NCBI GenBank assembly: GCA_018062085.1
Contig: JAGOSY010000016.1
Coordinates: 1-64,000 of the forward strand
Length of the DNA stretch: 64,000 bases
Direction of reading: 5' to 3'
DNA from: a bacterium
GTDB lineage: Bacteria > Cyanobacteriota > Vampirovibrionia > Obscuribacterales > Obscuribacteraceae
The first letter of the stretch is position 1; each line of letters starts with the position of its first letter. The notes under the pieces were generated by a model, which was not told where the DNA came from, searched no databases, and was given only the letters and a program-made list of their open reading frames with translations. Position numbers and translations under genes: made by a program. This document shows positions 19,945-27,343 of the stretch, in pieces.

Positions 19945-22275
19945 TTGAAAATTAAGAGTGTTATCACTCAGTTGGTCGTATTCTTGTTGCCGATTCTGGC
20001 TGCCCTATACAACACGTTTGAGCTACCCGACTTTACTCGCAGCATAATCTGGGACTCAGCTCACTATGTGCTCTCAGGCAAACTCTTGTCGACCTGGCTA
20101 AGCGAACTTAGCCACGGGCACTATGTCAATCCTCATGACTGCGAAATGGGTTATTCGCTGCTTCTAGACGGCATGATTATGCCTAGCTTTGCCGCTTTGC
20201 TTGTACGAATCGGTAGTATCTTTCAAAACAGCCCAGAAAGCGGCTACACCTCCGTACTCGTGGGCCAATGTATACTGGCCGGCCTAAACTCACTATTAAT
20301 TTTTCGCATTAGTCGACGCCTGGGCTTTTCCCGCACTCTCTCGTGCGCTGGTGGTCTTGCGTGGGGCCTCTATCCAGGCCAAGTGATCGGCGCCTCACGC
20401 TTCATGAGCGAGCCCCTGGCAGCAACCCTATCGCTTATTTTTGTCTTACTACTATCATCATTGCTACCCCGAGGCCAAACAGCTGAGTCCAGAGCACTAT
20501 CGGTTAAAGACTTGCTCAAAGCCTTTGCCGCAGGCATGTCATTAGTTTTGCTGACCCACACCAAGGCAGTAATGGCGCCGGTAGCTATGATCATTCTAGG
20601 GCTGACTCTTTTAAACTTGCGCCCGACCTACAGAGCAATGACACTAGTAGGTGTATTTGCCACTGGGGCGTTCATCACCGTAACGCCATGGCTGATGTTC
20701 ACCCAAGCCACCATGAACCACCGAACTCTCTTGCCAGAGAGAATGCCAGGCTTCAATACTGCAATTGGCCTAGACCGCGATGTTGATGGTTGGGCACCAT
20801 ATCCCAAAACCGAATATGTTAATTTAGTAGAACACGATAGGCCGAACATCACCATTGCCAATGCGTTTAAGAACAATCCTCTGGAACTAAGCGCTCTCTT
20901 TGCCCGAAAAATAGAGCGACTTTTTCGCAACAGTTGGAACGACTTCTATTACAACAGTCTCGGCCTGGCAAAACCAGCCCAAGTACTAATACACCAACTA
21001 TTACTATTGGGCGGCGGCCTAGGCGCTGTCTATCTCTTAGTAATGGAAAGAATTTTACGCACAAACATAAGGCAGTTGAGCGGCAATGACCTAATCAAAA
21101 TTTCTTCACTACTGATGGTGGCAGCAAGCCTAGTCTTCGTCATCTTTGAAGCACAAAGCCGCTATGCCTTCCCGGCAATGGCTTGGGTGATGGTACTAAC
21201 GATAATCGGCCTAGACCACTTAGAGCATACCTGGCATTCACGCGCACTTGGTGCTAGCTGTGTTCTGGCAATGCTATTTGTCGTCATCAATCGCATTGAG
21301 TTAGCTCCCCTTCTGGTTAAACCATTAGGCAGCATAGAAGCAGCTACCACCTGTGTCAACATCGCTCTGGCCCTTAGCTTTGCCGTTTGGCTCACCGCCT
21401 GCTGTCGAGCAGCTGAAGCAAAACGAGTTGGTGGCAAACTTTTGCCTGGTGGTTACTTCTCGTACATCATTCTCGCTGTCGCCTTCTTGGTCAGTTTTGC
21501 TTTCTTACATTTGAAAGAGCAGTATGCGGCTCCACTTGAGTGGTATTGCCAATTAGGTCCGGGTCAAACGATTGAAAGGCGCTTTGAAATTCCCCACCTA
21601 ATCGCTCAGAATTTCCCTCAAAATGACACTTGGGCAGCAATCATAGTTGATGGTAACCCAGAAATTGCCAACAGCAAAATCAAAATCAACGGCCTCGCTC
21701 TAGAAGGCGAACCAGAACTTCTCATCCCCGCCGTAGACAAAGAAGTAAAAGAGCCCTCTGAGTCAGCCATCGTCTACGAAGCCGCTCGGGCAGCGGCAGT
21801 CCCCCTCAGTCAACTACGCCAGTGGCGTTTTGTCAGAGTGCCAATTTCAGCCGTTCATTTTGACGGTGATGCAGAAAACACCTTAAGTCTTACCACGGGC
21901 GAGAAGTCAGAAGGAGCACTGGTGTTTGGTCAATATCGACTCAAGGCCCAAGAAAAGCAGCAAATGACTCCAGCCCTATGGGGTTTTTCCCTCGGCAAAT
22001 GGAGCAACGACGGCGATATGAGGGTAACCGACAAATCAGTCCTTCGAGTGACACAGTCTCAGTGCAAGCCGCCAGCGAAAAAAAATAGTTCTAGCAGCCC
22101 TCAGTTCAAAGACAATCAAGATCTCTCACCAGCAGCCGGTGAACAAAGCGGAGAATACAGACTCTATCTTGTGCTCGGGCGAAAGGCGCCAATGAGCAAT
22201 TTGGCAAAAGTGAACTCAGATCTGAAACCGGAGCTAAATATGCAATTCAAAAAGAGCCTAAAGATTATTCTCTAG
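19945..22275 (+). CDS. Polytopic membrane protein, GT-C (PMT/ArnT-like) glycosyltransferase candidate
   Basis: A 776-residue protein with about twelve helices in the first 510 residues and a soluble, probably extracytoplasmic C-terminal domain. The first exported loop has acidic residues (IIWDSAHYVLSGK), and helices 3-5 contain SRFMSEPLAATL, typical of the PMT_2/ArnT fold. It probably uses a polyprenyl-linked sugar, with unknown acceptor. The start is TTG at 19945 with AAGGA six bases ahead. It ends 34 bases from a convergent membrane-protein gene. It is not obviously in an operon. Confidence 0.6.
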   Translation: MKIKSVITQLVVFLLPILAALYNTFELPDFTRSIIWDSAHYVLSGKLLSTWLSELSHGHYVNPHDCEMGYSLLLDGMIMPSFAALLVRIGSIFQNSPESGYTSVLVGQCILAGLNSLLIFRISRRLGFSRTLSCAGGLAWGLYPGQVIGASRFMSEPLAATLSLIFVLLLSSLLPRGQTAESRALSVKDLLKAFAAGMSLVLLTHTKAVMAPVAMIILGLTLLNLRPTYRAMTLVGVFATGAFITVTPWLMFTQATMNHRTLLPERMPGFNTAIGLDRDVDGWAPYPKTEYVNLVEHDRPNITIANAFKNNPLELSALFARKIERLFRNSWNDFYYNSLGLAKPAQVLIHQLLLLGGGLGAVYLLVMERILRTNIRQLSGNDLIKISSLLMVAASLVFVIFEAQSRYAFPAMAWVMVLTIIGLDHLEHTWHSRALGASCVLAMLFVVINRIELAPLLVKPLGSIEAATTCVNIALALSFAVWLTACCRAAEAKRVGGKLLPGGYFSYIILAVAFLVSFAFLHLKEQYAAPLEWYCQLGPGQTIERRFEIPHLIAQNFPQNDTWAAIIVDGNPEIANSKIKINGLALEGEPELLIPAVDKEVKEPSESAIVYEAARAAAVPLSQLRQWRFVRVPISAVHFDGDAENTLSLTTGEKSEGALVFGQYRLKAQEKQQMTPALWGFSLGKWSNDGDMRVTDKSVLRVTQSQCKPPAKKNSSSSPQFKDNQDLSPAAGEQSGEYRLYLVLGRKAPMSNLAKVNSDLKPELNMQFKKSLKIIL

Positions 22276-22309
22276 CCCCTCTCTAGGCTGGGCTTAAACC
22301 TATTTAGAC

Positions 22310-22771
22310 CTATTTAGTTTTGTCTAGGAGAAGGTCTACATACTTAGAAAGATATGGCAGTTTATGTGATTTGCCACTATAGGTTTCATAGGCCAGCTTT
22401 ACGCCAACAATCATGTATACCAGCGCCAGCAGACCGCCCAATAGACCTAAGGGAATGGCCAAGAAGGCGCCGATGATAGGAATAATGCCAAGAAAGCCAG
22501 TAAGGATATTATTGATGATAAAAACAGCGAGCATGGCTCCCGTAAAGACAAGGCCCTGCATGGCATGATAGCGGTTGAAAGATGGACTCTCGGAGGGAGA
22601 GTTGAGCAATACGTAGCCGGCCACAAGAGCCAATGGCCCGAGGGGAAGATAGGCCAAAGCACTGGCAATATTAGTATCAATAGGGGTGCCAAAGACCGTG
22701 GTTTTGCCAGGATTGAGAATAGGAATATCGGAGTTTTCATCCTCATCTCTGGTCAGTTTTGGTAAGCTCAT
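22310..22771 (-). CDS. Small membrane protein, DUF4870/Tic20-like
   Basis: A 153-residue protein with four hydrophobic helices between about 33 and 130. The pattern NIASALAYLPLGPLALVAGYVLL and FNRYHAMQGLVF resembles small DUF4870/Tic20-like membrane proteins of unknown function. The N-terminus is acidic and cytoplasmic. It is divergent from the kinase gene at 22895. Confidence 0.6.
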   Translation of the reverse strand: MSLPKLTRDEDENSDIPILNPGKTTVFGTPIDTNIASALAYLPLGPLALVAGYVLLNSPSESPSFNRYHAMQGLVFTGAMLAVFIINNILTGFLGIIPIIGAFLAIPLGLLGGLLALVYMIVGVKLAYETYSGKSHKLPYLSKYVDLLLDKTK

Positions 22772-22894
22772 ATTTAACTTATCCTCTAAAGGGTTTAATA
22801 TTTGGATCTTTGGTCTATTACTATTTCGTGAGTATTCACATGACCACTTGCATGGAGCTATCTTACCCCTGTGGAAGCCTTCGCGGAGGAGAAA

Positions 22895-23761
22895 TTGTCG
22901 AATAGCTCTCTAGTCGGTGCAATACTGGCTGATCGATATGAAATTATCTGTGAAGTTGGCCGCGGCGCCCTAGGGGTGGTCTATATGGCCAGGCACTTGG
23001 TCATGGAAAAAACTGTGGCCGTAAAAGTTTTGTTTGGCGAAGTACAGAAAGACGAGACCAATTTCCATCGGTTTCAAAGAGAAGCGCAAGCTGCTAGCTC
23101 AATGAGTCATCCAAATATTGTGGTTGTATATGACTTTGGCATTTCGCAAAATCATACGCCTTTCCTAGTTATGGACTTTGTCGAGGGCACCAATCTCAAA
23201 GATGTCCTCCAGCGCCACGGCAAGCTGCCAATAGCAAGAGCCGTAGCAATCTTTTTGCAAATGGCTTCAGCTCTAGAGCACGCTCATTCAAAGGGAATTT
23301 TGCACCGCGATATCAAGCCAGAAAACGTAGTTCTGATGCACACAGCCTGGAATCCAGAATTCGTCAAACTTGTCGATTTTGGTATTGCTAAGTATGTCAA
23401 TGAACCCTCCAAAAACTCAAAAAAACTGACCATGGATGGTGAGGTCTTGGGCACACCAGCCTACATGAGCCCAGAACAAATATTAGGCAACAAACTTGAT
23501 GCCCGCTCTGACATATATTGCCTTGGGGTCTTGATGTACCACACGATTTCAGGCAAGCTGCCGATTTTGGGCACTAACTCTGCTGAAACAATGAGCATGC
23601 ATGTTACCGACCTACCACAAGATCTAGCCGAAGCTTGCCCCGGAGTAAAGGTACCGCATAGGCTCAGTCGCACAATCATGAAAACTTTGAAAAAGCATGC
23701 GCAAGATAGACATCAAACTATGCGAGAGCTTTTGATTGAACTAGAAAACTATAGCGACTAG
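22895..23761 (+). CDS. Ser/Thr protein kinase, kinase domain only
   Basis: A soluble PknB-type kinase of 288 residues. The glycine loop is GRGALG, with Ala-Leu in place of the Gly-Met seen in its relatives. The ATP-binding lysine (VAVKVLF), HRDIKPEN, VDFGIAK and the activation-segment end GTPAYMSPEQ are all intact, so it should be active. There is no transmembrane or sensor region, unlike the other three kinases here. I chose TTG at 22895, which has GGAGGAG at ideal spacing; a GTG eight codons upstream has no Shine-Dalgarno sequence. A hydrolase gene starts 15 bases downstream and may be in the same operon. Confidence 0.88.
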   Translation: MSNSSLVGAILADRYEIICEVGRGALGVVYMARHLVMEKTVAVKVLFGEVQKDETNFHRFQREAQAASSMSHPNIVVVYDFGISQNHTPFLVMDFVEGTNLKDVLQRHGKLPIARAVAIFLQMASALEHAHSKGILHRDIKPENVVLMHTAWNPEFVKLVDFGIAKYVNEPSKNSKKLTMDGEVLGTPAYMSPEQILGNKLDARSDIYCLGVLMYHTISGKLPILGTNSAETMSMHVTDLPQDLAEACPGVKVPHRLSRTIMKTLKKHAQDRHQTMRELLIELENYSD

Positions 23762-23776
23762 GAAAAAACGGTCACC

Positions 23777-24715
23777 ATGCGCACCCGCAAAATTTTAATA
23801 AGCCTTTCAGTGCTATGCATTATCGCCATTCCCTTTGTGACAAAGACTAACGACAGTAAAGGCGCAGGCAGTGTGCGTGTCTTGCGAGACATCTCTTATA
23901 TCAGCGATAAAACGCAACCAGAAATAAATAGTCAAATTCTCGATTTATATGTGCCTACTAAACCGTACCCTTTGATTCCGCTAGTAGTATTCATTCACGG
24001 TGGGGCCTGGCTGCAAGGCGATAAAAGCGAAGGTAACGATATAGCCTTACTACTAGCTCAAAATGGCTTTGCTGTAGCTAGCCTCAACTATCGCTTCACA
24101 GATAAAGCCCAACACCCAGCCCAACTAGAAGACTGTCAAAGAGCAATTGCTTTTCTGCGCTCAAAGGCTCCTGACTATGGCTTCAACCCAGATCACATTG
24201 GTGTCTGGGGAGTCTCAGCCGGGGGTCATTTAGCGGCACTGCTTGGCACTCTAAGTGGAGACCATAACGGCGCCGCACAATCTGAAATAGAAAAGGCCAG
24301 CCAAGTTCAAGCCGTTTGTGATTGGTGCGGAATTACAAACCTCGCTTCAGTCAAAAACCAGGCCGGTTCAAGAACGCGAATTGACTACGATACAGCTAAC
24401 GGTCCAGTGGCAAAACTATTGGGGGGCTTAGCAGCAGACAAGAAAGAACTAGCGGCCGAAGCCAGCCCTGTTAACCATGTCAGCAAAGGTGATCCTCCGT
24501 TCTTGATTGTTCATGGCGACATCGACGATCTTGTTCCCTTTGCTCAAAGCCAGGAGCTTTCAGAAAAATTACAAAAGGCGGGTGTGCCAACGAAACTTGT
24601 GGTCGTGGCGGGCGCTAGTCACCAGCTAGGTTCTGAGCAAGAAGTGAAACGAGTGATCGAATTTTTCAAGCAAACCCTTATTGAAGGCAAACGTGACTTT
24701 CAAGTTGATGGTTAA
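23777..24715 (+). CDS. Exported alpha/beta hydrolase (esterase/lipase, Aes/BD-FAE type)
   Basis: A 312-residue hydrolase with an N-terminal signal or anchor (about 5-22). The oxyanion-hole motif HGGAWLQGDK is followed by the nucleophile elbow GVSAGG. The aspartate is likely in IDDLVPF and the histidine in GASHQLG, completing a Ser-Asp-His triad. The layout matches esterases of the Aes/feruloyl-esterase-like type acting on small esters or peptides. The substrate is unknown. It lies 15 bases downstream of the soluble kinase, and a hairpin terminator follows. Confidence 0.82.
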   Translation: MRTRKILISLSVLCIIAIPFVTKTNDSKGAGSVRVLRDISYISDKTQPEINSQILDLYVPTKPYPLIPLVVFIHGGAWLQGDKSEGNDIALLLAQNGFAVASLNYRFTDKAQHPAQLEDCQRAIAFLRSKAPDYGFNPDHIGVWGVSAGGHLAALLGTLSGDHNGAAQSEIEKASQVQAVCDWCGITNLASVKNQAGSRTRIDYDTANGPVAKLLGGLAADKKELAAEASPVNHVSKGDPPFLIVHGDIDDLVPFAQSQELSEKLQKAGVPTKLVVVAGASHQLGSEQEVKRVIEFFKQTLIEGKRDFQVDG

Positions 24716-24775
24716 GTGAGCAGAACATCCGTAGAGCAGACTTTTGATCAGGTAGCTTCACCAATAATCGTTTCT

Positions 24776-24813
24776 AAAACAGTCATTTTTTCTTAGGAAA
24801 ATATGACTGTTTT
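24776..24813. terminator. Bidirectional hairpin terminator, relative of 12646-12681
   Basis: AAAACAGTCATTTTTTC pairs with GAAAATATGACTGTTTT (one mismatch in 17) around loop TTAG. It lies between convergent genes. It differs from the hairpin at 12646 by a compensatory change (CGG/CCG there, CAG/CTG here). Confidence 0.72.
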
Positions 24814-24879
24814 AGCAGCGCAAAAAACAGGAAAAGCACCTAGCGCTTTTTTACGGCTTTAGGCCAATAGCAATTACTG

Positions 24880-25986
24880 CTATTGGCCAAGTGCAGCAAG
24901 GCGCTTGGTCATCAGCAGCTCGCACTGAGGGAAGTACTTATGCACCAGCTCACCACTCTCTTTGCGACCAGCATCGGTTTCACCACCAGTGCTATAACAA
25001 AATAGCTCAGCAAAAGTTTCAGACGGGCCAGTGCTAGATTTTTGCAAGAAGTAATCAAGCCGTTGCTTGTGTTCGTCGGGCACCCTCGCTGCCTCTAAAG
25101 CATAGGCATGCTTAAACTCAGGTGAGTCACTAAACTGTCCGAGACAATAATCAACGGCATGGCCGGTTTCGTGACGAAGCACTCCAATCTCTTCTGTGGT
25201 ACTAACTGCCTCGCCGCTGCGGCTATCTGCTCGAAACTGCGACATTACCACTTTGCTGCCTTGAGTCAGTGCCGGCGATTCTTTCCAGCTAAAACTCGAA
25301 TCCCAGCCACGTGGCGCTGTATTCTGAATACGCATGTCATGCTCAACTGCCGATGAAACAACTACAATTCTTGCGCCTTGATCTAACAGGAGCCGAAGCA
25401 CTGGAAGAGGCATGGCCACAACCAAATCTTTGACAAGGCGAATAAATGAAGGGGAAACATTGGGATTCTTGCCTGCCGACGGCTTAACCTCCACCAATCG
25501 CTCAACAATGTCCTTAGCCGAAAGCTTTGGCACCAATTTTTCGTTGTTCGACTGAGACTGGGTACTTTGCTCGCCAGCACTGGCACGACTGAGGCGACCC
25601 GGCACTTGGTTGACGCCGCCAGGCAGACTCTTACTAGCATTATGCTTAGCAAAATCAGGGTCGATCTGCCGCAGATAAGCCAGTGCTTGTATACCTTCTC
25701 GGCGTGTAGGGAAAACTTGAGCTAGACGCCAAAAGCTAGAGACTGCCTCACTTCTACGTCCAGCAAGATAAAAGCAATAGCCCGCATAATAATTTGCCGA
25801 TACATTGTTCGGATCACTCAAAGAAGCACTCTCAAAACTCTGTGCCGCAGGCAAATACTGTTTTCTTCCATACAGTTCTAGGGCCGTTTGATATTCGCCC
25901 CGGGCGAAGCAGTCTAGTGAACAAAGAGTTAAGCAAAGCAATAAACAGAGAGAAAAGCAAAAAGACAAGGTGATAAATCGTGCCAC
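24880..25986 (-). CDS. Secreted TPR protein with gluzincin-like metallopeptidase domain
   Basis: A 368-residue exported protein. The signal peptide lies at 5-28, two or three TPR-like helix pairs at 30-105, a Ser/Gln-rich linker at 115-150 and a C-terminal zincin domain. The zinc motif is HETGH (H272, E273, H276) and a glutamate-rich helix SETFAELF (E323, E327) lies 47-51 residues later. This resembles anthrax-lethal-factor-like/M34-type domains. A paralogue with the same plan is at 51913. It begins with GTG two bases after the stop of the upstream TPR-aspartyl protease gene, so the two form an operon. Confidence 0.72.
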   Translation of the reverse strand: MARFITLSFCFSLCLLLCLTLCSLDCFARGEYQTALELYGRKQYLPAAQSFESASLSDPNNVSANYYAGYCFYLAGRRSEAVSSFWRLAQVFPTRREGIQALAYLRQIDPDFAKHNASKSLPGGVNQVPGRLSRASAGEQSTQSQSNNEKLVPKLSAKDIVERLVEVKPSAGKNPNVSPSFIRLVKDLVVAMPLPVLRLLLDQGARIVVVSSAVEHDMRIQNTAPRGWDSSFSWKESPALTQGSKVVMSQFRADSRSGEAVSTTEEIGVLRHETGHAVDYCLGQFSDSPEFKHAYALEAARVPDEHKQRLDYFLQKSSTGPSETFAELFCYSTGGETDAGRKESGELVHKYFPQCELLMTKRLAALGQ

Positions 25987-25988
25987 TT

Positions 25989-27179
25989 CTACTGCAAACC
26001 TTTTGTAAAGCGAATAACTTGCTGTTGATTATCAATGGTGTAATTCCAGTCACCGACAAAGTCTTGGCCCAAAAGTGGCTTGGCAGTGTTGGCCTGATCG
26101 CTTATGCCGATGGCAAAATTATGCCTTTCAATTGGCCCTAGCTTGATACCGCCAATGACACCAACCTGAGCCATGGTCTGTCCGCTAAGACCAGAGATAG
26201 GAAAGGCTGGCCGACGAGTGTCGATGCTGATGCCAGCATGACTAGCTTCACTCTTAGAAAACAAGCAAAAGACAGCACCAGTATCAAAAACCATGGGTAC
26301 AGTTTTGCCATTAATCAAAACCGACACAATCAAAGAATTGCCTTCTTTGACAAAAGGCACACTAAAGACATAGTGACCAGCTGAGTCGACAGTTAAAGGC
26401 GGGGCGTTCTTCACAACAGTAGTAGAATCAAGGCCGTGCTGGCGAAAAGAAATAGTTTTGCTGGCTGTATCGATACTGTATTCAAAATCGCGATAGAAGT
26501 CTTGACCAAGCAGCGGAAATTCCATGGGCACACTGCTAACCAAGACTGGGAAATTGCGTCTTTCTATCCGACCAACTTTCAAATCAACATTAATATGCCA
26601 AACAGGAATGGGTTTAGTCTGGCCAATACCAGCACCAAAACCACTCGGTGAGCCAGTTGGCATAGGCAGCCCCAATTGCTTAAGCTGCACTGGCGTCAAT
26701 AAACAACGCTCTGCCCCTGTGTCAAAATCGAACTTAAGAGGACGATTATTTACCAGGGCATCAACCTCAATTGAATTGCCGCGGCGCTCATACTTAACCC
26801 AAGTCTCCTTAGGCAGCCCTGCTGACTCAGCCAGTTTTGCCACTGACAGCCGGTGCAAAATCGTGGCCGCTTGTCGTGCTGCAGCTGTGCCCGGAAAACC
26901 ATCCGCCACAATTTTGTACTGCTCTTTAGCCTTATCAAGGTGACCTAGGTGATGCAAGGTAACCGCTAAATAGTAGGCCGCCTCAGCGTTATCTGGTTGC
27001 GTTTGAACGGCCTTGGCAAAGCTGTCAAAGGCTTGCAAATACTCTTGTTTCTTAAACAGAGCAGTTCCCTGTGTATAGAACTCGCTTTCTTCTATGGCAA
27101 GGGCGGCACTAACTGAACAGTAAAGTGAGACTAAACAGGTAAGAGCGACTAAACAACTAGTTAGCAACCGCCAGCGCAT
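25989..27179 (-). CDS. Secreted TPR protein with two retropepsin-like aspartyl protease domains
   Basis: About 396 residues. A signal peptide is followed by a TPR pair (about 30-105) and two consecutive clan-AA domains. Each has a hydrophobic-DTGA motif (D153 in FDFDTGAE and D299 in MVFDTGAV) and ends in the same LLGQDF strand. One retropepsin domain normally forms half an active site, so the tandem could fold as a single-chain pair. I chose ATG 27179, with GAGG six bases ahead, over the TTG six codons upstream. It is the first gene of a pair with the TPR-zincin gene. Confidence 0.75.
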   Translation of the reverse strand: MRWRLLTSCLVALTCLVSLYCSVSAALAIEESEFYTQGTALFKKQEYLQAFDSFAKAVQTQPDNAEAAYYLAVTLHHLGHLDKAKEQYKIVADGFPGTAAARQAATILHRLSVAKLAESAGLPKETWVKYERRGNSIEVDALVNNRPLKFDFDTGAERCLLTPVQLKQLGLPMPTGSPSGFGAGIGQTKPIPVWHINVDLKVGRIERRNFPVLVSSVPMEFPLLGQDFYRDFEYSIDTASKTISFRQHGLDSTTVVKNAPPLTVDSAGHYVFSVPFVKEGNSLIVSVLINGKTVPMVFDTGAVFCLFSKSEASHAGISIDTRRPAFPISGLSGQTMAQVGVIGGIKLGPIERHNFAIGISDQANTAKPLLGQDFVGDWNYTIDNQQQVIRFTKGLQ

Positions 27180-27343
27180 CTTCATCCTCAGCTGCAATCT
27201 ATGTATATTAGTCTATTTTGGCCAATACTTTTCAAGAAAAACAGCAGTGAATTAACGCTGGCGGCCTAAATAACAGGTGTTTCCAGTTGGGCATGATATT
27301 CTCTCGGGATAATCAACGATATAGTCAGAAGCGAAGTAAATAA

